Assembly (NCBI RefSeq): GCF_018829635.1
Contig: NZ_JAHKKG010000012.1
Coordinates: 186,001 to 250,000, forward strand
From: Paractinoplanes bogorensis
GTDB taxonomy: Bacteria; Actinomycetota; Actinomycetes; Mycobacteriales; Micromonosporaceae
DNA: 64,000 nt
Direction of reading: 5' to 3'
Under the pieces are notes generated by a model. It searched no databases, was not told the DNA's origin, and was given only the letters and a program-made list of their open reading frames with translations. The position numbers were made by a program, and so were the translations under genes. This document shows positions 29,035 to 37,617 of this stretch, piece after piece; the first letter of the stretch is position 1, and every line of letters begins with the position of its first letter.

Positions 29035-30879
29035 CTAGGCGACCGTGCTGATGCGGTTGGCCGGGCCGGGTGCGACCGGTGCGCCCGCGCCCAGGTAGGC
29101 GACCAGCGCGTCGACGTCGAAGCCGGGCGCCGTCGTGCGGCCGGTGCCCGCGGTCAGCGCCGAGAAGCCGTCGCCGCCGTTGGCCAGGAAGTCGTTCGTC
29201 GTGACCTTGTAGCTGGTGGCCGGGTCGATCGGCGTCCCGTTCAGCGCGAGCGCCGAGATCTTGGAGCCGAGCGGGGCCGTGGCGCTCCACGTGTAGGTCA
29301 GGCCGGCCGACACCTGCAGGATCTTCGTCGTGGTCTGACCGGCCTGCCCGGCGAACTGCTGCTCGAGCACCGCCTTGAGCTGGGCGCCGGTGAAGGTCTG
29401 AGTGACCACGAGGTTGTTGAACGGCTGCACCGTGAAGGCCTCGCCGTACGTGACCTCGCCGATGGCCTCGCCGCCCGCGGACGCCTCGGCGTCGAAGTCG
29501 GCCCGGATGCCGCCGGGGTTCATCAGCGCGATCTGGGCGCCGTCACCGGTGGTGCGGGCCAACTGGGCGTCGGCGATCACGTCACCGAGGGGCGTCTCGC
29601 CGGCCGGGGTCGCCGTACGGGTGATGTCGGCCGTGATGCGCCCGACGATGCGGTTGGCGATCGGCGCTACCGCCGTACGGTATTTGTCGGCAATCTTCTT
29701 GGCGCCCGCGTCGACCGTGGCCGGGTTCTTGAGGTAGACGCCGTTCGCGTCCTTCTGCCAGCCGCCGCTGCCGTCGGCGACGCCGTTCTCGACGATCACG
29801 TTCTTGGCTGTGATCTCGGCGAAGCGGCCGGTGCGCCGGTCGATCGAGTAGTCGATGTCGGTGATCAGCTGGCCGTTGGTGCCGGCGCTGGTGACGACCG
29901 ACGTGCCCTTGGAGTTGGGCAGGCTGCACGAGTAGAACCGGTGCGTGTGACCCGAGACGACCAGGCCGAACTCCGGGTTGAGGCCGGCCACGATCGGCAC
30001 GATCGGACCGGTGAAGCCGGTGCAGTCGGAGACGCCCGGGGTCGGCGTGGCCGTGCCCTGCGCGCCACCCTCGTGCACGAGCAGCACCTGCGCCTTGACG
30101 CCGAACAGCTTGAGCAGGTTGCCCCACTTGTTGGCCGTCTCGACCTCGTCGGCGAAGTGCACGTTCTTGATGCCGGCCGGGTTGACGATGCCGGCCGTGC
30201 CCTCGAGCGTCATGCCGACGAAGCCGACCGGGGTGCCGTTGACCATCTTGATGTCGATCGGCGGCAGGATCGGCAGCTTGGTCCGGTTGTCGATGGTGTT
30301 GGCCGCGAGGTAGGTGAACTTCGCCCCGCCGAAGCCGTCGCCGTCCTGGCAGCCGTCGACCGGGTGGCACCCGCCGCGCTGCAGGCGGATCAGTTCGTCG
30401 ACGCCCTCGTCGAACTCGTGGTTGCCGACCGAGCTCACCTGCAGGCCGACCTGGTTCATCAGCTCGATCGTCGGCTCGTCGTGGAACGCGGCGCTGACCA
30501 GCGGGGTCGCGCCGATCAGGTCACCGGCGCCGACGGTCAGCGTCGAACGGCCCTCGGTCTTCGCCTCGGCGCGCAACTTCTTCAGGTACGTCGCCAGATA
30601 TTCCACACCTCCCGCGGGCGTCGCCGTGCCGGCCGCGTTGACCACGGCGCCGCTCCCGCTCGGCGGGTCGATCGCGCCGTGGAAGTCGTTGTAGCTCAGG
30701 AACTGGCCCTTGACGGTCGCGCCCTTGGGCAGCCCGTAGTTCACGCTGACGGGCTGGAACTCCGGCGGTGGCGCGGCCACGGCCGGGTCGGCGGAGCGGG
30801 CCAGGGGCAACGCCGCGATGACGGCGAGCGCGAGAGCGGGCGCGGCGAGGTGACGCAGCGCGACCCGGGAACGGTCCAT
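29035..30879 (-). CDS. Secreted 5'-nucleotidase/2',3'-cyclic phosphodiesterase
   Basis: Releases phosphate from nucleotides outside the membrane, feeding nucleoside and phosphate uptake. The 614-residue protein has a signal peptide (about 1-35), a metallophosphatase domain with SYNDFHGAI, GNHEFDEG and SGHTHRF as metal ligands, and a C-terminal 5'-nucleotidase domain with NPGGIRADF and the substrate-stacking region FLANGGDGF. It holds Cys pairs (GGCHPVDGCQDG). The ATG at 30879 has GGGAGA 8 nt upstream. In M. tuberculosis the chorismate mutase and pcrA genes adjoin, so this gene looks like a local insertion between them. Confidence 0.95.
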   Translation of the reverse strand: MDRSRVALRHLAAPALALAVIAALPLARSADPAVAAPPPEFQPVSVNYGLPKGATVKGQFLSYNDFHGAIDPPSGSGAVVNAAGTATPAGGVEYLATYLKKLRAEAKTEGRSTLTVGAGDLIGATPLVSAAFHDEPTIELMNQVGLQVSSVGNHEFDEGVDELIRLQRGGCHPVDGCQDGDGFGGAKFTYLAANTIDNRTKLPILPPIDIKMVNGTPVGFVGMTLEGTAGIVNPAGIKNVHFADEVETANKWGNLLKLFGVKAQVLLVHEGGAQGTATPTPGVSDCTGFTGPIVPIVAGLNPEFGLVVSGHTHRFYSCSLPNSKGTSVVTSAGTNGQLITDIDYSIDRRTGRFAEITAKNVIVENGVADGSGGWQKDANGVYLKNPATVDAGAKKIADKYRTAVAPIANRIVGRITADITRTATPAGETPLGDVIADAQLARTTGDGAQIALMNPGGIRADFDAEASAGGEAIGEVTYGEAFTVQPFNNLVVTQTFTGAQLKAVLEQQFAGQAGQTTTKILQVSAGLTYTWSATAPLGSKISALALNGTPIDPATSYKVTTNDFLANGGDGFSALTAGTGRTTAPGFDVDALVAYLGAGAPVAPGPANRISTVA

Positions 30880-30956
30880 GGTGTTCGGTCTCCCGATCAG
30901 CGATTGAAAGTCGACGACGACAGCCTGATGTATCGATGGTGATCGGCGCTACCGCC

Positions 30957-30995
30957 TGTGGATAACAAGTGGTCTCATCGATGGCCTGTGGACAG
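30957..30995. promoter_or_regulatory. Two DnaA-box-like sites between 5'-nucleotidase and pcrA genes
   Basis: The minus strand reads TTATCCACA (30957-30965) and CTGTCCACA (30987-30995), 30 bp apart. Both fit the Streptomyces DnaA-box consensus as I recall it, YYRTCCACA or close. They sit in the divergent promoter region, just upstream of the pcrA -10 element. Confidence 0.5.
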
Positions 30996-31020
30996 CGGAA
31001 TTTATGTCGGGGGGTCGGCA

Positions 31021-31026
31021 TAGACT
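31021..31026 (+). promoter_or_regulatory. -10 element TAGACT for pcrA
   Basis: TAGACT fits TANNNT and ends 10 nt before the ATG at 31037, implying a leader of only a few bases. This favours 31037 over an upstream in-frame ATG at 31004, which would lie upstream of the transcription start. Confidence 0.4.
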
Positions 31027-31036
31027 TCACCCCGCG

Positions 31037-33451
31037 ATGCGACCTTCAGCTGAAACCCCCGACGGCGCCCTGTTCGCCATGCCCGCCACGCGCGCTCCCG
31101 AGGAGCCGAGAGCGCGGCGGCGACTCGACCCTGAGTCCCTGCTCGAGGGGCTCAACGGCCCTCAGCGCGACGCGGTCACCCACGCCGGTTCGCCGCTGCT
31201 CATCGTGGCCGGCGCGGGCTCGGGCAAGACCCGGGTGCTGACGCATCGCATCGCCTATCTGCTCGCCGCTCGTGACGTGCATCCGGGCCAGATCATCGCG
31301 ATCACGTTCACCAACAAGGCCGCCGGCGAGATGAAGGAGCGGGTCGCCCAGCTCGTCGGCCCGCGGGCCCGGCTGATGTGGGTGTCGACGTTCCATTCGG
31401 CGTGCGTACGCATCCTGCGCGCCGAGCACGAGCACGCCGGCCTCAAGAGCAGCTTCTCGATCTACGACGCCGACGACTCGCGCCGGCTCATGACGCTGGT
31501 CATCCGCGAGCTCGACCTCGACCCCAAGCGCTACTCGGCCCGCGGCCTGACCGCCCAGGTGTCCAACCTGAAGAACGAGCTGGTCGAGCCCGAGGAGTTC
31601 AAAGACCGGGCCAAGGGGCCGGCCGAGCGGGCGGTCGCCGAGGCGTACGAGGTCTATCAGCGCCGCCTCCGGGAGGCGCACGCGCTCGACTTCGACGACA
31701 TCATCATGACCACCGTCCATCTGCTCCAGTCGCATCCCCACGTCGCCGAGACCTATCGTCGCCGGTTCCGCCACGTGATGGTCGACGAATACCAGGACAC
31801 CAACCACGCGCAGTACATGCTGGTGAAGCAGCTGGTGGGCGACAAAGGGGGAGAACTCGAGCCGGGTGAGCTGTGTGTGGTGGGCGACGCCGACCAGTCG
31901 ATCTACGCGTTCCGCGGTGCCACCATCCGCAACATCCTCGAGTTCGAGCGCGACTACCCCGACGCCCGCACGATCCTGCTCGAGCAGAACTACCGCTCGA
32001 CCCAGACGATCCTGTCGGCGGCCAACGCGGTGATCGACCGCAACACCTCGCGCAAGCCCAAGCGGCTGTGGAGCGACCAGGGCCCGGGCGAGCAGATCGT
32101 CGGCTACGTGGCCGACACCGAGCACGCCGAGGCCGACTGGGTGGCCCGCGAGATCGACCGTCTGGGTGACCGCGAGGGCGTACGCCCGGGAGACGTGGCG
32201 GTCTTCTATCGCACCAACGCGCAGTCCCGCGTCTTCGAAGAGGTGTTCATCCGGGTCGGCCTGCCCTACAAGGTGGTCGGCGGCGTCCGGTTCTACGAGC
32301 GCAAAGAGGTCCGCGACGCGCTGGGCTACCTGCGCGCGGTGGTCAACGACGACGACACGGTGAGCATCCGCCGGGTGCTCAACACCCCCAAGCGCGGCAT
32401 CGGCGACCGGGCCGAGGCGTGCGTCGAGGCGCTGGCCAACCGTGACCGCATCTCGTTCGGTCAGGCGCTGCGCCGCGCGAAGGACGCGCCCGGCATCGCC
32501 GCCCGCTCGGCCAACAGCATCGCCGACTTCGTGCAGCTCCTCGACGACCTGCGTGAGCTGGCCGCCACCGCGCCGCCGGAAGAGGTGCTCGAGCTGGTGC
32601 TGCAGCGCTCGGGCCTGCTCTCCGAGCTCGAAGAGAGCCTCGATCCGCAGGATCAGGGCCGGGTGGAAAATCTGCAGGAACTGGTGAGCGTCGCCCGCGA
32701 GTACACCGAACGGGTCGAGGCCCAGGCGGATGAAGCCGACGAGGCCCCGGCCGCCACCCTGGCCGGCTTCCTCGAGCAGGTGGCGCTGGTCGCCGACGCC
32801 GACCAGCTGCCCGACGACGACCCCGACCACCAGGGCGTGGTCACGCTGATGACCCTGCACACGGCCAAGGGCCTGGAGTTCCCGGTCGTCTTCCTGACCG
32901 GTCTCGAGGACGGCGTCTTCCCGCACACCCGCGCGCTCGGCGACAACACCGAGCTCGAAGAGGAGCGCCGCCTGGCCTACGTCGGCATCACCCGCGCCCG
33001 TCAGCGGCTCTATCTGTCCCGGGCGGTCACGCGTGGTGCGTGGGGCCAGCCGCAGTACAACCCGCCCTCCCGCTTCACCGACGAGCTGCCGCCCGAGCTG
33101 ATCCGCTGGGAACGCACGGCCGGTTCCTACACGTCGTGGTCGGGCACGGGCGGCGGCGTGGGTGGCCGTGGCGGGGGCGACCGGTTCCGCGGTGGCGGGT
33201 TCTCCGGCGGCACCCCCAAGGCTCAGCAGCTGGCGAGCCGGCTCGGCATCGACGGCAGCAAGCTGTCGACGGCCAGCGAGCTTCCCCAGGCGCCCAAGGT
33301 GTCGGCCGGCGACCGCGTCAACCATCAGCGTTACGGCCTGGGCCGGGTGATCACCGTCGAGGGCCAGGGCCCCGGCGCGCGGGCCCAGATCGACTTCGGC
33401 GATCAGGTGATGTGGCTGATCCTGCGGCACGCTCCGATCGAAAAGATCTGA
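31037..33451 (+). CDS. pcrA: ATP-dependent DNA helicase PcrA/UvrD
   Basis: An 804-residue superfamily 1 3'-5' helicase for nucleotide excision repair, removal of RecA filaments and replication-fork upkeep. Motifs are all present: Walker A VAGAGSGKT (Lys64), TFTNKAAGEM, VDEYQDTN, GDADQSIYAFRGA, LEQNYRST, TLHTAKGLEF and YVGITRARQRLYLS. A Gly/Arg-rich linker follows (about 695-730), then a C-terminal Tudor-like domain (VSAGDRVNHQRYGLGRVI) that in other PcrA proteins binds RNA polymerase. Three tandem repeats start over its last codons. The start at 31037 is chosen because a -10 element lies just upstream. Confidence 0.96.
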   Translation: MRPSAETPDGALFAMPATRAPEEPRARRRLDPESLLEGLNGPQRDAVTHAGSPLLIVAGAGSGKTRVLTHRIAYLLAARDVHPGQIIAITFTNKAAGEMKERVAQLVGPRARLMWVSTFHSACVRILRAEHEHAGLKSSFSIYDADDSRRLMTLVIRELDLDPKRYSARGLTAQVSNLKNELVEPEEFKDRAKGPAERAVAEAYEVYQRRLREAHALDFDDIIMTTVHLLQSHPHVAETYRRRFRHVMVDEYQDTNHAQYMLVKQLVGDKGGELEPGELCVVGDADQSIYAFRGATIRNILEFERDYPDARTILLEQNYRSTQTILSAANAVIDRNTSRKPKRLWSDQGPGEQIVGYVADTEHAEADWVAREIDRLGDREGVRPGDVAVFYRTNAQSRVFEEVFIRVGLPYKVVGGVRFYERKEVRDALGYLRAVVNDDDTVSIRRVLNTPKRGIGDRAEACVEALANRDRISFGQALRRAKDAPGIAARSANSIADFVQLLDDLRELAATAPPEEVLELVLQRSGLLSELEESLDPQDQGRVENLQELVSVAREYTERVEAQADEADEAPAATLAGFLEQVALVADADQLPDDDPDHQGVVTLMTLHTAKGLEFPVVFLTGLEDGVFPHTRALGDNTELEEERRLAYVGITRARQRLYLSRAVTRGAWGQPQYNPPSRFTDELPPELIRWERTAGSYTSWSGTGGGVGGRGGGDRFRGGGFSGGTPKAQQLASRLGIDGSKLSTASELPQAPKVSAGDRVNHQRYGLGRVITVEGQGPGARAQIDFGDQVMWLILRHAPIEKI

Positions 33452-33540
33452 CGCCCTGCCCGCGTACGGGAGAGAGAAGATCTGACGCCCTGCCCGCGTA
33501 CGGGAAAGAGAAGATCTGACCCCTTCCCGCGTACGGGAGA
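33443..33540. repeat. Three tandem 34-bp repeats overlapping the pcrA stop codon
   Basis: Units at 33443-33476 and 33477-33510 are 34 bp and differ at one base; a third, 33511-33540, is 30 bp and slightly diverged. Each contains AAGATCTGA, which in the first copy is the last codons and stop of pcrA, and CCCGCGTACGGG. The block thus looks like a duplication of the gene's own 3' end. Confidence 0.9.
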
Positions 33541-33560
33541 ATGCTGTGGCCTTGATCGGG

Positions 33561-34313
33561 TCAGTTGGTGGCCGTCTCGCATCCGGCTAGCGCGACGCCG
33601 TGCTCGTGGAGCCAGCGCACCGGCTCGATCGGGTTCTTGTAGAAGCCCTGGTGCACCTCGAAGTGCAGGTGCGGCCCGGTCGAGTGGCCGGTCGAGCCCT
33701 CGTCGCCGATCTGCTCGCCGGCCTCGACGCGCTGGCCCTCGTGCACGGCGATGGCCGACATGTGCCCGTAGTGGGTGAGGTAGCCGTCCCCGTGGTCGAT
33801 CAGCACGGCGTTGCCGTAACCGTCGGCCGCGCCCGCGCGCACCACAAGGCCGGCCCCGGCAGCCAGGATCGGCGAGCCGTCCGGCCCGGCGATGTCGACG
33901 CCCGCGTGCAGGCGCCCCCACCGCTGGCCGAAGCAGGACGTGACGGTGCCCGACGGGTTCGGGTTGACCCAGGCCGTGGCGACCTTCGGGATCGCGGCGA
34001 CTTCCAGGGCGGGCTTGTGTCCGCGACGGGCGCCGGAGGCCAGCGGCTCGACGGGGACGTTCCACGGGCCGGGCTCCGGCGTGGCGGTGGCTGCGACGGT
34101 CGGGACCGGGGCGGGTGCGCCCACGGGGGCAGCGGTTTTCCCCGAGGCGGCTGCGGCTCCACCGGCCACACCGGTGGCCAGCGCCGCGCCCAGGGCGACG
34201 CTCAGCAGCACGGCCCGGCCGCGGTCGCTGGAGAGGATGCTCGTCACGTGGTGACGGCGGACCTGCTCACGACGGTGACGACCGGCGGAACGGGTCTCGG
34301 CACGATGCGCCAC
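33561..34313 (-). CDS. M23 family peptidoglycan endopeptidase
   Basis: A secreted zinc endopeptidase that cuts peptide cross-links in the wall. The 250-residue protein has an Arg/His-rich cytoplasmic start, one hydrophobic signal or anchor segment (about 38-60), a Pro/Ala-rich linker, and the M23 domain with RLHAGVDIAG, THYGHMS and GPHLHFEV, carrying the zinc ligands and catalytic His. Start: the GTG at 34313 sits 7 nt after GGGAGG, better than the in-frame ATG at 34349, which has no site; a GTG at 34247 is also possible. The 5' leader can fold over that ribosome site. It lies downstream of a second M23 gene on the same strand. Confidence 0.9.
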   Translation of the reverse strand: MAHRAETRSAGRHRREQVRRHHVTSILSSDRGRAVLLSVALGAALATGVAGGAAAASGKTAAPVGAPAPVPTVAATATPEPGPWNVPVEPLASGARRGHKPALEVAAIPKVATAWVNPNPSGTVTSCFGQRWGRLHAGVDIAGPDGSPILAAGAGLVVRAGAADGYGNAVLIDHGDGYLTHYGHMSAIAVHEGQRVEAGEQIGDEGSTGHSTGPHLHFEVHQGFYKNPIEPVRWLHEHGVALAGCETATN

Positions 34314-34321
34314 GCGAACGA

Positions 34322-34373
34322 CCTCCCAGGCAGGAACGGATACCGACATCTGCCTGTCGGCGTGCCTGGAGGG
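34322..34373 (-). promoter_or_regulatory. Leader hairpin that would mask the M23 ribosome site
   Basis: On the minus-strand transcript, CCTCCAGGCA (within 34363-34373) can pair with TGCCTGGGAGG (34322-34332), which contains the Shine-Dalgarno of the gene starting at 34313. A 6-bp inner stem CCGACA/TGTCGG (34355-34360 with 34343-34348) nests inside. Such a fold suggests translational control. Confidence 0.5.
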
Positions 34374-34458
34374 TTCGTGAAGTGGGAGCGACCCGGTTCA
34401 CCCGAGTTGCAACCGAGGAGGTTTGTGCGCGGCCTGCGGGGTATCTACAAGTGCAGGA

Positions 34459-35199
34459 TCAAGAGGCAGCGGCCATGCCGGCGTACACCGACTCGACCTT
34501 CAGCTTGATGTCGACGCCGTGATCGCGCAGGAAGGGGATCGGGTCGATCGGGTTGCCGTTGACGTGGATCTCGAGGTGCAGGTGGGTGCCGTAGGAGGCG
34601 CCCGTGTTGCCGACCTGGCCGATCACCTGTCCGGCCTTGACGACGTCGCCCGCCTTGACGAGCAGCCGCCGCGAGTGGCCGTAGATGACCTCGTTGCCCT
34701 GCGCGTCCTCGATGGTGATCATGTAGCCGTAGCCGCCGTAGTAGCCCGCCTTGGTGACCTTGCCCGCGTGGATCGCCTTGTAGGGCAGGCCCTGGGGGGC
34801 GGACAGGTCGATGCCGGCGTGCAGCTTGCCCCACCGTGTGCCGTAGGGCGACGTGAAGTCGAACTCTTCGAGGGGGAGCAGCCAGACGTCGGCCGCGGCC
34901 TGGTCGGCGCTCACCTTGGTCTTGGACGAGGCGCCCCGGCTGTCGCTACGGGAGGCGGCGGCCGTGTCGGCCTCGCGCTTCGCGATCTCGTCGTTGACCG
35001 ACTGGACCTGGCCCACGCCCTGCAGGGCCTGCGCGTCGACCTGTTTCTGGTCGGGGAAGTTGGACGCGGCGCCGATGGCGACGACGCCCGCCCCGGCGAA
35101 GGCGGCGGTGACGGCGATGGCGTAGCGGCTGCGCGGAGGGGTGGGTACGCGGCGACGACCGCGATAACGATCGGGCTCAGACGACAAGCGCTGGCGCAC
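34459..35199 (-). CDS. M23 family peptidoglycan endopeptidase
   Basis: A 246-residue membrane-anchored or secreted wall endopeptidase. It has an Arg-rich start, one hydrophobic segment (about 27-48), a short helical region (QGVGQVQSVNDEIAKREADT), then the M23 domain with KLHAGIDLSAPQG, IYGHSRRLLV and GTHLHLEIHVNG. The GTG at 35199 lies 6 nt after CGGAGGG, the clear start; the frame upstream of it is leader RNA, not protein. The equivalent M. tuberculosis gene (Rv0950c, from memory) also sits between pcrA/uvrD1 and sucC; here there are two. The leader folds into a long bulged hairpin. Confidence 0.91.
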   Translation of the reverse strand: MRQRLSSEPDRYRGRRRVPTPPRSRYAIAVTAAFAGAGVVAIGAASNFPDQKQVDAQALQGVGQVQSVNDEIAKREADTAAASRSDSRGASSKTKVSADQAAADVWLLPLEEFDFTSPYGTRWGKLHAGIDLSAPQGLPYKAIHAGKVTKAGYYGGYGYMITIEDAQGNEVIYGHSRRLLVKAGDVVKAGQVIGQVGNTGASYGTHLHLEIHVNGNPIDPIPFLRDHGVDIKLKVESVYAGMAAAS

Positions 35200-35240
35200 G
35201 AACAACCCTCCGTCGGTGGCAAATCGGCGGCGGTCACGAG

Positions 35241-35333
35241 GCCGAAGAATCCGGTGAACCGTGCCCGTCCGAGCTGTCAGATCAGCGTTAACTGGTTGAC
35301 AGCCGGGAGCCACGGTAACCAAACGGCTTCGGC
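35241..35333 (-). promoter_or_regulatory. Long structured leader upstream of the M23 gene
   Basis: The 93-nt region can form one bulged hairpin of about 26 pairs: 35241-35247 with 35327-35333, 35253-35255 with 35318-35320, 35259-35263 with 35311-35315, 35264-35267 with 35304-35307, and 35273-35279 with 35297-35303, closing on a 17-nt loop that contains GTTAAC. It ends 42 nt upstream of the GTG. It does not match a riboswitch class I know. Confidence 0.5.
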
Positions 35334-35590
35334 GCCACAAGTCGCAGCGCCAAATCGCTGACACTTCGTGGTCCGTATTGCGCAGCAGATGTCCGTATTG
35401 GTGGCCTTTCCTTCTGCATTCGTTCGCGCACGCGGAGTAATTAAGTGAAAAGCACAAAGTGAGGTGACGCAGAATACATTTTCCGTCACCGCAGGTGATC
35501 ACGTGTTTGGGACGTCGGCTACCCCGCCGCCCCCGCGCGGGTTACCGTTCGTTCAGGTGACAACGTGGTCAGTGGCTCGGAGGGGTCAGG
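35334..35590. promoter_or_regulatory. Divergent promoter region with direct repeats GTCCGTATTG
   Basis: No gene is seen here. Two exact copies of the 10-mer GTCCGTATTG at 35371-35380 and 35391-35400 lie exactly 20 bp apart, two helical turns, suggesting an operator for a dimeric regulator. The stretch 35401-35480 is locally AT-richer, a likely promoter zone for the M23 gene or the B12-subunit gene. Confidence 0.4.
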
Positions 35591-35995
35591 ATGCAGGCAC
35601 GGATCAGGGTGGTCGTCGCGAAACCCGGGCTGGACGGGCACGATCGCGGCGCGAAAGTCGTGGCCAGGGCGCTGCGCGACGCCGGCATGGAGGTCGTCTA
35701 CACCGGCCTGCATCAGACGCCGGAACAGATTGTCGAGACCGCCATCCAGGAGGACGCGAACGCGATCGGTTTGTCCGTTCTGTCGGGTGCGCACATGACA
35801 TTGTTTCGCAGGGTGATCGAGCTGTTGGCGGAACGTGATGCCGCCGACATCGTGGTATTCGGCGGAGGCATCATTCCGGCCGACGACATCGCCGAATTGG
35901 AAAAGCTCGGCGTCGCTCGCATTTTCACTCCGGGAACCACTACCGCGTCCATCATCGAATGGGTTCGCGCCAATGTCTCGTCACCGGTGGGCTGA
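35591..35995 (+). CDS. Stand-alone B12-binding subunit of an acyl-CoA mutase
   Basis: A 134-residue cobalamin-binding domain: [11 protein letters not shown] holds the His that replaces the lower axial ligand (DxHxxG), followed by GLSVLSGAH and [10 protein letters not shown]. Stand-alone proteins of this size are small subunits of isobutyryl-CoA mutase or similar enzymes; in Streptomyces I recall icmB (136 residues) at the same place, near uvrD and sucCD. No large subunit is in the window. Its neighbours sucC-sucD use succinyl-CoA, the product of methylmalonyl-CoA mutase, so that partner is also possible. The ATG follows GGGGTCAGG. Confidence 0.88.
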   Translation: MQARIRVVVAKPGLDGHDRGAKVVARALRDAGMEVVYTGLHQTPEQIVETAIQEDANAIGLSVLSGAHMTLFRRVIELLAERDAADIVVFGGGIIPADDIAELEKLGVARIFTPGTTTASIIEWVRANVSSPVG

Positions 35996-36434
35996 CCAGC
36001 TTCTTCCTACCGTAAATGTAGGAAAGGCTTAGGCAAGGGGAGAGGCCGGACGCACCCCTCACACGTCCGGCCTCTCATGCACGATGCCCCGCCGCCACCC
36101 CTCGACCGACAGGGCATCGGCCGCCTTCGCGCCGGGACGCCGTAGCGTTCCGACACCACACTCAACGACGCCCCCTGTGGGTGGTTACGCACCTCTCGCG
36201 GGGAAGTTTCCGCAACGGCCGTCACACCCGTCCCGCCTTCCTCCGGTGTGCGGTCTTGCACACCGCGCACCCGCGCCTTCGAAGGACCCGTCCGGGTCGC
36301 TAGTCTGCGAATGAAGGCCCTTTCGGGCCGGACATTCTTCCGCCGGCGACGCCGCTCAGAGGCCGCCGCGCACACAGGTCGGGACGCAACGGTGCGGCTT
36401 GCCGGCGCATGGCGTCGCGAGCGAAAGGAGACAC
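35996..36434 (+). other. Non-coding gap with two hairpins and the sucC promoter zone
   Basis: No gene is seen. A 7-bp hairpin at 36004-36024 and a 13-bp hairpin at 36040-36076 (loop of 11 nt) follow the B12-subunit gene and probably end its transcript. A -10-like TAGTCT lies at 36301-36306, which would leave a ~120-nt leader before sucC. Confidence 0.6.
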
Positions 36435-37613
36435 GTGGACCTGTTCGAATATCAGGGGCGCGACCTCTTCGAACGGCACGGGCTGCCCGTGCTGGGCGGT
36501 GGCGTCGCCGAGACCCCGCAGGAGGCCCGGGCCATCGCCGAGCGCCTCGGCGGCAAGGTCGTCGTCAAGGCGCAGGTCAAGGTCGGCGGTCGCGGCAAGG
36601 CGGGCGGCGTCAAGCTGGCCGACGGCGCGGACGAGGCGCAGGCCCGGGCGACCGACATCCTGGGCATGGACATCAAGGGCCACACGGTTCACAAGGTGAT
36701 GCTGGCCGAGACGGCCGACATCACGGAGGAGTACTACCTCTCCTACCTGCTCGACCGGGCCAACCGCACCTTCCTCTGCATCGCCAGCGTGGCCGGCGGC
36801 ATGGAGATCGAGACGGTCGCCGAGGAGCAGCCGGACCGGGTCGCCAAGATCGCCATCGACGCCAACAAGGGCGTGGACGAGGCGAAGGCCCGCGAGATCG
36901 TCGCCGCCGCGCAGTACCCGGCCGAGGTCGCCGAGCAGATCGTCGACATCGCGGTGAAGCTGTGGCAGGCCTTCGTGGCCGAGGACGCCACCCTGGTCGA
37001 GGTGAACCCGCTGGCCAAGGTCGGCGACGGCCGGGTGCTCCTGCTGGACGCCAAGATCACGCTGGACGAGAACGCGTCGTTCCGGCACCCCGACCACGAG
37101 GCGCTGGTCGACCAGTCCGCGGTCGACCCGCTGGAGCAGGCGGCCAAGGCCAAGAACCTCAACTACGTCAAGCTGGACGGCGAGGTCGGCATCATCGGCA
37201 ACGGCGCCGGCCTGGTCATGTCGACGCTCGATGTGGTCGCGTACGCCGGCGAGAAGCACGGCAACGTCAAGCCGGCCAACTTCCTCGACATCGGCGGCGG
37301 CGCCAGCGCGCAGGTGATGGCCAACGGCCTCGAGATCGTGCTCGGCGACCCCGCCGTGAAGTCGGTCTTCGTCAACGTCTTCGGCGGCATCACCGCCTGC
37401 GACGAGGTGGCCAACGGCATCATCCAGGCCCTCGCCCTGCTCGGTGAGCGCGGCGAGACCGTCACCAAGCCGCTCGTGGTGCGCCTCGACGGCAACAACG
37501 CCGAGGCCGGCCGGGCGATCCTCGACGGCGCGAACAACCCGCTGGTCGAGCGAGTGGACACGATGGATGGAGCGGCCGCTCGCGCCGCCGAGCTCGCGTT
37601 TGCGGGGAAGTGA
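36435..37613 (+). CDS. sucC: Succinyl-CoA synthetase beta subunit
   Basis: With SucD, makes succinate and ATP or GTP from succinyl-CoA in the TCA cycle. The 392-residue protein begins with the family's [19 protein letters not shown] (initiator GTG) and has an ATP-grasp domain ([19 protein letters not shown]), the metal-binding stretch [10 protein letters not shown] and the C-terminal CoA-ligase domain ([27 protein letters not shown]). The GTG is preceded by AAGGAG; an in-frame ATG at 36399 lacks a site. sucD starts 5 bp after the stop. Confidence 0.97.
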   Translation: MDLFEYQGRDLFERHGLPVLGGGVAETPQEARAIAERLGGKVVVKAQVKVGGRGKAGGVKLADGADEAQARATDILGMDIKGHTVHKVMLAETADITEEYYLSYLLDRANRTFLCIASVAGGMEIETVAEEQPDRVAKIAIDANKGVDEAKAREIVAAAQYPAEVAEQIVDIAVKLWQAFVAEDATLVEVNPLAKVGDGRVLLLDAKITLDENASFRHPDHEALVDQSAVDPLEQAAKAKNLNYVKLDGEVGIIGNGAGLVMSTLDVVAYAGEKHGNVKPANFLDIGGGASAQVMANGLEIVLGDPAVKSVFVNVFGGITACDEVANGIIQALALLGERGETVTKPLVVRLDGNNAEAGRAILDGANNPLVERVDTMDGAAARAAELAFAGK

Positions 37614-37617
37614 CTTC

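Noticed and set aside
34313-35502. c-di-AMP (ydaO) riboswitch before either M23 gene
   Set aside because: Expected from known biology and weakly suggested by GGTGAACC and CCGACAG, but the conserved 3' segment and motif order are not matched. Reported only as unnamed structured leaders; a covariance-model search would decide.
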